Below are positions 41,163-49,812 of a stretch of 64,000 nucleotides of DNA, piece by piece. Every line of letters begins with the position of its first letter. Within the stretch, counting starts at the first letter, position 1. A program made the position numbers and the translations under genes. The notes beneath the pieces are model-generated. The model was not told the DNA's origin. It saw only the letters and a list, made by a program, of their open reading frames with translations, and did no database searches. This DNA comes from UBA4055 sp964648295 (GTDB lineage: Bacteria > UBA4055): the NCBI GenBank assembly GCA_964648295.1, contig CAZYNH010000001.1, forward strand, positions 124,001 through 188,000. The letters run 5' to 3'.

Positions 41163-43733
41163 CTACCACCTTCGCTCCCGCGTATCTTTATCATATTTAA
41201 GGTCCGAGAAAATACTCGATTTCGTATTGATCAGCAGCTTGAATCCCTTATTGAAAAGGTCCCATTCGAACTCACCCCGCCAGCAGTGCATATCTCTACG
41301 CACCTTTATCACCGTCGATGTGATCTCTTTCGGCATCAGAAAATTCATGGTGGCTGAATATTCAACAGACCAGTTCTCAGTGGGAGAAATTCTTGCGGAG
41401 ACATTTCCGTTTAAATTCTTCGTATAATTATCGTTCGAGTCATACTTCTCAGAAAAGTGCACCCTTCCCGTTATATCATAGGGAATGTTTAAAAAATCAC
41501 CTCTGTCCGGGGCCCGGACCAGACCACCTTCAGACAAATCCGGTTCGGTTTCAAAAACTGATTCTTGAATCCTGCCCAGTACGCCTTTCAGGGTCATGGG
41601 GAATTCGAGAGTGTAGCCTATATCCCATTTTTCCATCCTGAAAGGATTTTTGTCCCAGAAGGTAAAATCAGGATTGATGTAACGCCCTTTCGCGTTATCC
41701 TCAGTATAGGGCGTGATCGTAGAATTGGCGCTGACAGTCGAGTTCATCCTCAGATAGCTTCCCAGAATATCCCCGCTGTAAGGGTTTGATGTGAACCTGG
41801 CAGTAATTACGGACATTTTATTGCTGTCAGCCGCGAAATTGTAGAATCCGGAGAATAACAGGTTGAACAGAGCCATTGAAGATTCCGACTCGCCCTTTCT
41901 TATTTTCGCGTCGAATAAATTGTTCAGCGCGTAATTCAGCCTCATTGTCTCAGAGGATGGCGTTCCACCGATCAGAGAAGGCGCGAAAATATCCCTTTTT
42001 ACCCCCAGCGAATCGGTTACAAAATACCCGTAGCTGTTTTTTGAGAAATCAGGATAATAAGTGAACCCCACAGAAGGAGAAATCGTATGCCTGATCTTCC
42101 TCAAAGCCATAATCTCGGGCTGGAATATACCGTATATCTTCGTGTCAAAATTCGCCGTCAGGTCGTAAGTGTACCTGTCTCTGGCTCCGTTTACTACCGC
42201 AAGATCCTCATCATAGTATCTGAAAGCCACATCATGCCTGTAATTAAAACTCTCCCTGACATTGAAATGCCTGAACAGCTTATGGCTGTATTGAATATAT
42301 GATGCCGTCTTCAGTCCGTAATTTGTAAGGGTCGAATCAGTATTGTAGCGTTCAAAATAATCCTCCGAAGAACCCGTAGTATAATATTTGCCGGCATAAT
42401 CGGTTATCCTGAAATTCTGATTGCTGCCCGCTCTAAGACCACCGAATTCCGTCCTCTGACTTACGTTTACCGCGGCGTTTGTATTCTCGTCAAAGACATT
42501 CGCGTCATCATATACATTGACATTCCTGACAGCCGAAAAAGACCCGTCATACTGAAACATTCTTACAAAGTCCGGTGCTGAAGATTCGGAAAAAGGCCTT
42601 CTTCCGCTAAGATTATATGTCATGTTGGGAAAAGTATATTTGACAATAGCGGTATCGACATACTGGGTAACTGACGACATAAGCTTGAAATTATCACCGG
42701 TATTGAACCATCTTTTATTGAATACCCCGTTCGAATAGAGCTTATTCGTCATCCTGTCCGCGCTTGTCTCGCCAAGATCTTTAACCAGTGTTCTTCTTGT
42801 AACATAATCCGCGTTGGCGTTAAATGTCATAGAGGGGCTGATATTATGATTGTGAACACCTCTGATCCTCCAGTCGTGGGTCGAATGGTCATTTGTGAAA
42901 TCCGCGGCCACATAACTGTCTATCACATACTTCTTTTTATACCTGAACATCTGTCTGAGCAGGTAACCGTAGCGGTCGTAATAGTCCATCGTGGCCGTAT
43001 AGTCAGAATAATCGCTCATATCCCAGAAAAATCCGAGATGCTTGAACGAATTACCCTTTGAGTTGCTGTAATAGTATGAAGGAAGTATGAACCCCGAATT
43101 CCTGCCTTTGTTATTCTTGTAAAGGATAAAAGGGAACCATCCTACCGGCACTTCGTCGAAATAAAGAGTTATGGGCTTCGCGAAAACCCAGTTGTTATTG
43201 GTCATTATTATGCTGTCCGCTTTAAAATGGTAGTGGGGCTCGTCAAGGTCGCAGCTTGATATCCTCGCGTTCAGGCCGTGTATGTCGTTGTTCTCAAGCT
43301 TGAGCATATCCTCCGTCTGAAAGTATGTGTCGTCCTCCTTTCTCGCGCTCTTGAGGACGGTTTTTGCGGAAGTGACCTTTCCTTGCCTCGTATCAAGTTC
43401 GTATGACATTCTGTCGCCCGAGACAGATTCAATTCCCTCTGTTATAGTCGGTCTGTTCTTGATCCCGGTACTGTCTTCCAGTCCTTCAGCGAAAACAGAG
43501 TTGTTCTTCATATCATAAATTATCCGGTATGCCTCGAAATTCATTTTTTTGTATCTCAGTTTTGCTTTTCCGGTAAGAACGATCTTTTCATCTCCCGCAT
43601 TGTAATCTATCTTGTCCGCAAAATAGAATACACTCGTATCCGGGCTCGAAAGAGCTTTTTCCGACCCGGCCGCAGCCGCATTTCCGTACGCCGGCAGATG
43701 CAGGAGGAATATCAGAAGGATCAGATTCTTCAA
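41163..43733 (-). CDS. lptD: LPS-assembly protein LptD
   Basis: Outer-membrane barrel that inserts LPS in the outer leaflet. The 856 residues start with a signal peptide (MKNLILLIFLLHLPAYGNAAA). An OstA/LptA-like beta-jellyroll follows at about 45-130 (IVLTGKAKLRYKKMNFEAYRI). The barrel covers about 180-856, with the family segment WVFAKPITLYFDEVPVGWFPF at its entry. Long strands with Tyr/Phe alternation run to ERRW at the C-terminus. The LptE partner is not adjacent. It lies between gmhB (22 nt) and selB (1 nt). Confidence 0.93.
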   Translation of the reverse strand: MKNLILLIFLLHLPAYGNAAAAGSEKALSSPDTSVFYFADKIDYNAGDEKIVLTGKAKLRYKKMNFEAYRIIYDMKNNSVFAEGLEDSTGIKNRPTITEGIESVSGDRMSYELDTRQGKVTSAKTVLKSARKEDDTYFQTEDMLKLENNDIHGLNARISSCDLDEPHYHFKADSIIMTNNNWVFAKPITLYFDEVPVGWFPFILYKNNKGRNSGFILPSYYYSNSKGNSFKHLGFFWDMSDYSDYTATMDYYDRYGYLLRQMFRYKKKYVIDSYVAADFTNDHSTHDWRIRGVHNHNISPSMTFNANADYVTRRTLVKDLGETSADRMTNKLYSNGVFNKRWFNTGDNFKLMSSVTQYVDTAIVKYTFPNMTYNLSGRRPFSESSAPDFVRMFQYDGSFSAVRNVNVYDDANVFDENTNAAVNVSQRTEFGGLRAGSNQNFRITDYAGKYYTTGSSEDYFERYNTDSTLTNYGLKTASYIQYSHKLFRHFNVRESFNYRHDVAFRYYDEDLAVVNGARDRYTYDLTANFDTKIYGIFQPEIMALRKIRHTISPSVGFTYYPDFSKNSYGYFVTDSLGVKRDIFAPSLIGGTPSSETMRLNYALNNLFDAKIRKGESESSMALFNLLFSGFYNFAADSNKMSVITARFTSNPYSGDILGSYLRMNSTVSANSTITPYTEDNAKGRYINPDFTFWDKNPFRMEKWDIGYTLEFPMTLKGVLGRIQESVFETEPDLSEGGLVRAPDRGDFLNIPYDITGRVHFSEKYDSNDNYTKNLNGNVSARISPTENWSVEYSATMNFLMPKEITSTVIKVRRDMHCWRGEFEWDLFNKGFKLLINTKSSIFSDLKYDKDTRERRW

Positions 43734-43755
43734 CCTTTCCCTTATTCTTATTTGT

Positions 43756-44301
43756 TCAAATGACCGTCATTAAACCTGAAATGTCTTCAAAGTAATGATC
43801 GTAGCCTTTAAAATTCGCCGCCGTTTCTTTTCCGTAACCTGTACCGACAAGAATGGTTCTCAATCCTGCTCTTCTCCCCGCGATTATGTCTGCCTCTTTA
43901 TCGCCGATCATGTAGGACTCCGCGGTATCAATATTGTGCTCTTTAACGGCTCTTTCAATAAGACCGGTACCGGGTTTTCTGCATCCGCATTCCACCGAAT
44001 ATTCTTCAACAACCCCGCCGGCATAATGCGGGCAATAGTAGAACCCTTCTATCTCAAAGCCGTTCTGCCTGGCTTTTTTTGCGATGTACTCATGCAGTTT
44101 TATAACATCCTTCTCCGTAAAATAACCACGGGCGATCCCGGACTGATTGGTTATTATTATCAGTTTATAGCCCTTGCCGTATAAATATTTCAGCGTCTGA
44201 GGAACATTCTTCTCGAACTTGAAATCCTCTGTTCTGTAAAGATAATCCTTATCAACATTGACCGTGCCGTCCCTGTCAAGAAAAACGGCCTTGTTCTTCA
44301 T
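43756..44301 (-). CDS. gmhB: D-glycero-D-manno-heptose-1,7-bisphosphate 7-phosphatase GmhB
   Basis: HAD-family phosphatase of ADP-heptose synthesis for the LPS inner core. The 181 residues contain the nucleophile and acid-base pair D9/D11 in FLDRDGTVNVD, motif II IITNQSGIARGYF, and motif III/IV KPGTGL and MIGDKEADI. The zinc loop CPHYAGG...CGC, specific to GmhB, is complete. The start abuts the nadE stop (TAAATG). Together with lptD it places this operon in LPS biogenesis. Confidence 0.93.
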   Translation of the reverse strand: MKNKAVFLDRDGTVNVDKDYLYRTEDFKFEKNVPQTLKYLYGKGYKLIIITNQSGIARGYFTEKDVIKLHEYIAKKARQNGFEIEGFYYCPHYAGGVVEEYSVECGCRKPGTGLIERAVKEHNIDTAESYMIGDKEADIIAGRRAGLRTILVGTGYGKETAANFKGYDHYFEDISGLMTVI

Positions 44302-45075
44302 TTACAGAGCCCTCGGATCAAAAATATAGGGCACTTCCTTCTTAAACTCGTTGAACCTCACCCTGTCTAAAACCTCATCAATAAGATCGAGGCTGTAACC
44401 CAGATTGGTGACCTCGACTTTGCTTCTTTTCTCGTCGAAGATGGCGTCAAGAATATCATCCGCCTGTTTGTATGTGAACCCGAAATCGCCCTCATCTGTC
44501 TGGCCTTCAATGAGATCCGCTGAAGGTTCTTTGTCAAGGATCTCTTTCGGAACTTCAAGATATTTAGCTATGGCCCTAACCTGAGTTTTATAAAGCTCGC
44601 CTATCGGGTTGATGATCGACGCGAGATCTCCGTGCAGAGTCCCGTATCCGAGGTATCTTTCCGTCTTGTTGCTTGTTCCTAAGACCAGAGCGTCGTTCTG
44701 AGCCGCGATATCAAAAAGGGCTGTCATTCTTATTCTCGCCATAATATTGCCGAGCCTGTAAGGATCAACATTTTCCAGCGCGTTCGTAAACTCATCAGCT
44801 ATAAATGAAATGTCCACTGTCATTGATTTTACGCCCAGAAGCTCTATCACCTTCTCCGCATCCGTAACAGAAGCTATGTTGCTGGTCCTGTAAGGTAATT
44901 TTACACATATAAGATTTTCTTTCCCTATAGCTTTTACCGCCAGATAAGCGACCACCGCGGAGTCAAGTCCTCCCGAAAGCCCCAGTACCGCTCTCTGATG
45001 TCTTGCTTTCCTGAATGTTCTTTCCATCCACTCGCATATCCTTTCTACCGTTCTTTCCTCGTTGATCATCAGCAT
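44302..45075 (-). CDS. nadE: Ammonia-dependent NAD+ synthetase NadE
   Basis: Converts deamido-NAD to NAD with ammonia and ATP. The 257 residues form only the synthetase domain; there is no glutaminase domain. The PP-loop LGLSGGLDSAVVAYL has SGGLDS at 34-39. GTSNKTERYLGYGTLHGD and LDKEPSADLIEGQTDEGDFGF are the substrate and dimer signatures. The start at 45075 follows GGAG with an 8-nt gap; a second ATG at 45069 is possible. It heads the nadE-gmhB-lptD-selB-phosphatase unit, and its promoter carries a perfect palindrome. Confidence 0.95.
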   Translation of the reverse strand: MLMINEERTVERICEWMERTFRKARHQRAVLGLSGGLDSAVVAYLAVKAIGKENLICVKLPYRTSNIASVTDAEKVIELLGVKSMTVDISFIADEFTNALENVDPYRLGNIMARIRMTALFDIAAQNDALVLGTSNKTERYLGYGTLHGDLASIINPIGELYKTQVRAIAKYLEVPKEILDKEPSADLIEGQTDEGDFGFTYKQADDILDAIFDEKRSKVEVTNLGYSLDLIDEVLDRVRFNEFKKEVPYIFDPRAL

Positions 45076-45095
45076 AAGATCATCTCCGTAATTTA

Positions 45096-45113
45096 TTAAC
45101 TTTATAAAGTTAA
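45096..45113. promoter_or_regulatory. Perfect 18-bp palindrome over the nadE -10 region (candidate operator)
   Basis: TTAACTTTATAAAGTTAA is fully self-complementary and covers the -10 element (45107-45112) and the predicted start of nadE. A degenerate relative, TTAATTTATTAAATTTAA (14 of 18 identical), lies near 45158-45175 before the divergent RapZ-C gene. This is a typical place for a repressor. Confidence 0.55.
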
Positions 45114-45135
45114 GCTAAAGAAACACTTTTGTCAA
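45107..45135 (-). promoter_or_regulatory. Predicted nadE operon promoter
   Basis: Minus-strand -35 TTGACA, 17-nt spacer, -10 TAACTT; start near 45100, about 25 nt before the ATG. Confidence 0.65.
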
Positions 45136-45202
45136 TTATATCATAGACTTATCTTTGTTAATTTATTAAATTTAACACCTGATAAAAAAAACGGGATTTG
45201 CC

Positions 45203-45592
45203 ATGAACAGACTCCTCATTTCAGTTTACTCCTTCGGATATCAGAAAAGCGGCATACCCGACAATGAATTCGAGGACGGCGGCGGTTTTGTTTTTGACTG
45301 CAGGTTCCTCCCCAATCCTTTCAACGACCCGAAGCTCCGGGACTATACAGGGCTGGACAAAGAGATCAGGCAGTTTTTTAATGATTACCGCTCCGTAAAA
45401 GGATTTATTGATGACTGTTTCAGGATGGTCGAAAAAGCGGCGGCGGCATACACTGACCGGGATTTTAAGAACCTTCAGGTCTCGTTCGGATGTACCGGCG
45501 GAAGGCACCGCTCGGTTTATTGCGCGGAAGAGTTCTGCAGGATACTCGGATCAAAAGGCTATAATTTCAATTTAACGCACACAGAGATATGA
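45203..45592 (+). CDS. Stand-alone RapZ C-terminal domain protein
   Basis: A 129-residue protein equal to the C-terminal domain of RapZ, without the N-terminal P-loop kinase-like domain. The signature FGCTGGRHRSVYCAEEF spans 95-111, preceded by the conserved VFDCRFLPNPF (30-40) and ending in the LTHTEI variant of the usual THRD ending. In enterobacteria this domain binds small RNAs and GlcN6P in control of GlmS. Stand-alone copies occur in other phyla and are less understood. It is monocistronic, divergent from nadE, and followed by a terminator. Confidence 0.88.
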   Translation: MNRLLISVYSFGYQKSGIPDNEFEDGGGFVFDCRFLPNPFNDPKLRDYTGLDKEIRQFFNDYRSVKGFIDDCFRMVEKAAAAYTDRDFKNLQVSFGCTGGRHRSVYCAEEFCRILGSKGYNFNLTHTEI

Positions 45593-45600
45593 CAATACGC

Positions 45601-45628
45601 AAAAAGCCCCGGAGGTACGGGGCTTTTT
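45601..45628 (+). terminator. Terminator after the RapZ-C gene
   Basis: AAAAAGCCCCG-GAGGTA-CGGGGCTTTTT, 9 nt after the TGA. The stem is symmetric, so it may also act on the minus strand after the ComEC-type lipoprotein gene region. Confidence 0.92.
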
Positions 45629-45726
45629 GTTGAGAGAGAGTAGGAGGATGTTATGTGAAGTGTGAACTTCCGTGCTCATTACGGTTCTTATACTTCCGCA
45701 TTTTCATATAAGTTCCGAAATATTTT

Positions 45727-46791
45727 TTATTTTTTATAAACCGTCTGAAAACTCGCGCCGTCAGTGTATATCTCTACGGTGCCGACTATATCCGTTCTGA
45801 GGATGGTGGTATCAGACCCGGCGAGCCGGTCAAGAGTTTCCTGTGCCGGGTGGCCGTAGGGATTTCCCGATCCCGACGAAATGACTGAGTACACAGGAAG
45901 CACCGCGTCAATGAACCCGGCCGATGAGCTGTAGCCGCTTCCGTGATGGGCGACCTTTAGGAACTCGTACATCTCCGACGGATCTATAAGTCCGCCGGAT
46001 ATAATTGCCTGTTCGGCGGTCTCACCGATGTCACCGGTAAAAATCATCTCAAAATCGTTAAAAATGAATTTAAGGCATACGGACCTGTTATTTTCGTCTG
46101 TACCAGGCTCTCCCTCAACTTCGCCGAAGTGAAGGACAATACCTTTCACGCCGGCTCCAAAGAACAGGGTATCCCCGACACTTGGCAGGGCGGAAGAGGC
46201 ATTATCGAGATATGCCTCAAAGGAAAAGGAGGCGTCTGTGGTTATGTCCAGCAGCCCCCCGTAATGGTCAAGATCGTGATGGGTCTCAATAATATATTTT
46301 AATTCGGTCAGCCCCTTTTCCTTCAGGCGCAAAGACAGTGTTTTTTCGCCCCCGCCCTGCCAGTCGTAGTAGCCCAGCGAGCCGTATCCGCCGTCAATGA
46401 CGGTCGGCTTCCGTCCCGGCGGTTCTATTATGAAGCAGTCGCCCTGTTTAACATCGAGCGCAGTTATTTTCAGGCAGTTCCCGGCCGATATTCTGCCCAC
46501 ATAGGTCTGCCTTGAATAGACCGTGTCCGCTCCGTTTATAAGGTGCATTTCACAATATCCGCCCTCCGGGTTGAACAGGACTGCCGGGGGAAGAGAAGTT
46601 TCACCGCACGCGGTGATTTCATGGCACATGCCTCCGGCATTGAGTACCGCTTTCGTGTAAGAATATCCTGCCGGGTCGAGAACATAGACGCCGTCTTTCA
46701 GGATTATATCGGGGGTTCTTTCAAGATATATCCTGTCCTCGCACGAGATAAGAAAAAGAATAAGCGCGGTCAGGACAATTTTTTTTATCAT
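45727..46791 (-). CDS. ComEC/Rec2-type MBL-fold lipoprotein
   Basis: A 354-residue lipoprotein: MIKKIVLTALILFLISC, modified cysteine at 17. An N-terminal part (about 20-105) may be a lamin-tail-like or beta-sandwich domain. The C-terminal part is a metallo-beta-lactamase fold of the ComEC type: DVKQGDCFIIEPPGRKPTVID, then H171-x3-D175-H176 in THHDLDHYGG. Later ligands are in FTGDIGETAEQ and VAHHGSGYS. It lacks the membrane Competence domain of ComEC, so it is not itself a DNA channel. A nuclease or hydrolase role on the cell surface is possible. It overlaps the yihY-like stop by 4 nt. Confidence 0.85.
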   Translation of the reverse strand: MIKKIVLTALILFLISCEDRIYLERTPDIILKDGVYVLDPAGYSYTKAVLNAGGMCHEITACGETSLPPAVLFNPEGGYCEMHLINGADTVYSRQTYVGRISAGNCLKITALDVKQGDCFIIEPPGRKPTVIDGGYGSLGYYDWQGGGEKTLSLRLKEKGLTELKYIIETHHDLDHYGGLLDITTDASFSFEAYLDNASSALPSVGDTLFFGAGVKGIVLHFGEVEGEPGTDENNRSVCLKFIFNDFEMIFTGDIGETAEQAIISGGLIDPSEMYEFLKVAHHGSGYSSSAGFIDAVLPVYSVISSGSGNPYGHPAQETLDRLAGSDTTILRTDIVGTVEIYTDGASFQTVYKK

Positions 46792-48104
46792 TTTTTTATT
46801 ATGTCGGTAAGAAGAGTGCCGCTTTCAGCGATCAGCTTATTGCCGGAAATTATGTTCGCGAGTTCGGGAAATACTGTTTCGCTTTTAAAATTCTTATTCT
46901 CAATGTACATCATGTCGACCGAATCGGCTATCCTGCCCGCCGTCAGGCTGTTAAGAGGGACATTTATGGTGTATGTGTCGGGCTTTTTTGCTATTTCTAT
47001 TATGACGCCGCTTTTCTCAAGACCAGTAAGGCATTCGCCTATCTCTCTTATCGGAATGTCGAGTTTTTCACTTATTTCTAGCTGCGACAGCTGTTCCTTT
47101 CCTGAAACAAAGTTCCTGACTATTTCTATCATTATCATGAAAGCGATCCTGAGCTTGTCCGTCCTGTTCGAGAAGATATTTACCTCAAGATGTTTCAGAT
47201 TATGAACATTCTGCCTCACATAAACTATCTCAACGCTCAAAAGTACTATTATCCATGAAAAATAAATCCAGAGCATGAAGAACGGAAGAATGGCTATAGA
47301 GCCGTATATTTTGTCGTAGCTGACGGCGAGTTTTGTGTAATGGAGAAAAAGAGCTTTGAAGATTGTGAAACATAAAGCTCCGAAAAGGGCGCCTATAAGA
47401 GCGTTCTTAAGACGTACGCTTGTATTGGGCATTATCACGATCAGGAAAAGGAAGAGAAATGTTACCAGTATATATGGTATGACCTGGGACAGCATAAAGG
47501 TCGAGAACCCGCTGAAGAAGCTGTCTCCGATATTCATAATGAACTCGAATCTTGTTGTCATCCATATCGACATCACAAGCAGTATGGGAGAAATGAAGAT
47601 TATAGTCAGGTATGTTTTTAACATCTCCACAGGGGATCTGTTCTTGTTGACCTGCCAGATAGCGTTGAACGATGTTTCGATCGAGGACAGGATTGAATAT
47701 ACTGCCCAGAGAAGGAAAATAAAACCGATGCTTCCGAGCGTGTCAACCGTCGCTGAGCCGAGGAATGAATCGAGGTATTCGTTTATCTTTTCCCCCATTC
47801 CGGCGGTCAGGTAATCGAATATCATCGGCTTTATCTTTGTTTCCACAAGTTCTCCGCCGAACGCCTTGAAGAACATGAACATTATAGCCAGGACGGGAAT
47901 GAGGGAAAGAAGTGTCGTGAAGGCTAACGCGGAAGCTCTGCTGAAAAGAAAATTCTTCTGGGTCGATTTTACGACGATAACCATCATCTGAAGTTCGTTG
48001 AGCAGAAATTTTCTGAGCCCGGAAACACTTTCCTCGATCTCAACGAACCAGAGATCGTGCGTAAGAAATCTGTGAAGCTTTTTTATTTTATCTTTGATCG
48101 TCAT
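46788..48104 (-). CDS. YihY/BrkB family inner-membrane protein
   Basis: A 438-residue protein with six to seven membrane helices and the family signature. The block SRASALAFTTLLSLIPVLAIMF (around 55-76) is typical. LLWAVYSILSSIETSFNAIWQV and KNRSPVEMLKTYLTIIFISP also match. The C-terminal 120 residues form a soluble part with a winged-helix look (EQLSQLEISEKLDIPIREIGE), found in some members. Once called RNase BN, but the family is not a proven RNase; its transport function is unsettled. It overlaps the following lipoprotein gene by 4 nt (ATGA). Confidence 0.9.
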   Translation of the reverse strand: MTIKDKIKKLHRFLTHDLWFVEIEESVSGLRKFLLNELQMMVIVVKSTQKNFLFSRASALAFTTLLSLIPVLAIMFMFFKAFGGELVETKIKPMIFDYLTAGMGEKINEYLDSFLGSATVDTLGSIGFIFLLWAVYSILSSIETSFNAIWQVNKNRSPVEMLKTYLTIIFISPILLVMSIWMTTRFEFIMNIGDSFFSGFSTFMLSQVIPYILVTFLFLFLIVIMPNTSVRLKNALIGALFGALCFTIFKALFLHYTKLAVSYDKIYGSIAILPFFMLWIYFSWIIVLLSVEIVYVRQNVHNLKHLEVNIFSNRTDKLRIAFMIMIEIVRNFVSGKEQLSQLEISEKLDIPIREIGECLTGLEKSGVIIEIAKKPDTYTINVPLNSLTAGRIADSVDMMYIENKNFKSETVFPELANIISGNKLIAESGTLLTDIIKK

Positions 48105-48194
48105 TACTGCCGCTCTCTGAATTATTATCGGTAATTATGTATAATGTCATAAAGAACGGCCGATAAGTCAAGTTGTTTTTTTCTGTATTGCCGG

Positions 48195-49562
48195 CTACAG
48201 CCCGTAATTTCCGCCGGCGAACCTGTCAATGTTCTCTTCGAATTTAAGATATTTTTTATCGAAATGGAGAAATACCGAACCTGTGGGTCCGCTTCTCTGT
48301 TTGCCGATGATTATTTCCGCCAATCCTTCCTGATCGCTTCCGTCAGGCCCTTTGATGCCGTAGAACTCCGGCCTTAAGATGAACATCACAAGGTCAGCAT
48401 CCTGCTCGATCGCTCCGGATTCCCTGAGGTCAGAAAGGATAGGTTTTTTATCCTGCCTTTTATCTACCTCCCTGTTGAGCTGGGAAAGGACAAGAATGGG
48501 TATGTCGAGCTCTTTTGAAAGGCCTTTTAATGATCTTGATATCCTTGAGATACCCTCATGCCTTTCCACGCTGGGATCGGTTTCCATTAGGCCGATATAG
48601 TCGACAATCATAAAGCCTATGTTCTTGTCTCGTTTCAGTCTTCTTGCCTTTGTTCTCAGGTCAAGGACATTTAAGGCTGAAGAATCGTCAATATAGATTG
48701 GAAGTTCTCCCAGTTCGCCCATTCCCAGGCCGAGGGTGGTCCAGTCGCTGTCCTCCAGATTTCCGGTCCTCAGTTTTTTCAAAGGCACATTGCTTGTCAT
48801 GGACAAAAGTCTCAGGGCCAGCTCCTTTCTGCCCATCTCGATCGAGAAGATAGCTACCGGAGTTTTCTCCGCGGATCTTGCGGCGTTCATGGCAAAGTTC
48901 AGCGCCAGCTGGGTTTTACCCATGCTCGGCCTTGCCGCAAGGACAATCAGGTTGCTTTTCTGCCATCCCGCCGTATAATTATCAAGCTCCTTGTAGCCCG
49001 AACTCACTCCTGAAATGTCGTCTTTCCTTTTTGCCCATTCCTCGATCTGCCCGAAAGTCTCGAACATTACCCTTTCGATCGGCTGCGGCGTATTTCTTTC
49101 CCTGTTCTCCGCCAACGCGAAGATATCGCCGTTGAGCTTATCGAGAAGTACCTCGGCGTCTTTTTCCTCCCTGTACGCGGCGGTAATAGACTCCGTGCTC
49201 ACATTTATAAGAGATCTTAAGAGGTACTTGTTCTCCACAATGCCGGCATAATGCCTGATATTCGCGCTGGTCGGGACGCTTTCCAGTACCTCGCCGAGGT
49301 ACGGCGCTCCTCCGGCTTCGGTAAGTTTTCCGGATTTGTGCAGAAAATCCTTCAGGCTCAGAAGATCGACTTTATTTCCTTCGTTCGTCAGGTGGCAGGC
49401 CGCCTGAAATATATACTGATGCTGCCTTGAATAAAAATACTCTTCTTTTAATGCTATATCTGCAAGCTTTTCCCCCCAGTCCTCATCAATCATTATGCAG
49501 CATAACAGCGCTTTTTCTATCTCAAGGTCGTGCGGAGGTATTTTTTTTATTTCGTCTGTCAT
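48195..49562 (-). CDS. dnaB: Replicative DNA helicase DnaB
   Basis: Hexameric helicase of the replication fork, 455 residues. The N-terminal domain (PPHDLEIEKALLCCIMIDEDW to about 110) is followed by a linker and the RecA-like core. Walker A is AARPSMGKTQLALNFA (about 208-223), Walker B MIVDYIGLMETD, and the DnaB motif LSQLNREVDKR is clear. LRESGAIEQDADLVMFILRP is also diagnostic. No intein is present. A good promoter and GGAG precede the ATG. Within view it is a single-gene unit. Confidence 0.97.
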   Translation of the reverse strand: MTDEIKKIPPHDLEIEKALLCCIMIDEDWGEKLADIALKEEYFYSRQHQYIFQAACHLTNEGNKVDLLSLKDFLHKSGKLTEAGGAPYLGEVLESVPTSANIRHYAGIVENKYLLRSLINVSTESITAAYREEKDAEVLLDKLNGDIFALAENRERNTPQPIERVMFETFGQIEEWAKRKDDISGVSSGYKELDNYTAGWQKSNLIVLAARPSMGKTQLALNFAMNAARSAEKTPVAIFSIEMGRKELALRLLSMTSNVPLKKLRTGNLEDSDWTTLGLGMGELGELPIYIDDSSALNVLDLRTKARRLKRDKNIGFMIVDYIGLMETDPSVERHEGISRISRSLKGLSKELDIPILVLSQLNREVDKRQDKKPILSDLRESGAIEQDADLVMFILRPEFYGIKGPDGSDQEGLAEIIIGKQRSGPTGSVFLHFDKKYLKFEENIDRFAGGNYGL

Positions 49563-49580
49563 ACGGGCTCCGGTGTTTTT

Positions 49581-49647
49581 AGCTGATTTTTTTTCGGGAT
49601 GTTAAAGATAAGCGGAAAAACTTTTTCTTTCAAACAAAAAATCAGCT
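49581..49647. repeat. 12-bp inverted repeat bracketing the dnaB promoter
   Basis: AGCTGATTTTTT (49581-49592) and AAAAAATCAGCT (49636-49647) are perfect reverse complements 43 bp apart. The -10 and -35 lie between them. Half of each arm is a homopolymer, so the specific part is AGCTGA. Confidence 0.55.
49605..49633 (-). promoter_or_regulatory. Predicted dnaB promoter
   Basis: Minus-strand -35 TTGAAA, 17-nt spacer, -10 TATCTT; start near 49598. The remaining intergenic sequence to 49812 shows no gene. Confidence 0.65.
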
Positions 49648-49812
49648 TTTCACCCGATATTTTCGGCTTATGCTGTTCAATGCCTGATCGTCTGTACAGT
49701 CTTGTCCGTTCCCGGCTGTGAATATTGTCAACAATTAAATTCAGGTTGCTATATTTCCCGAAATAACATAAATTTGACCGCTTTTGTAAAATGAGTAAAA
49801 CCGGGAGCGGAA

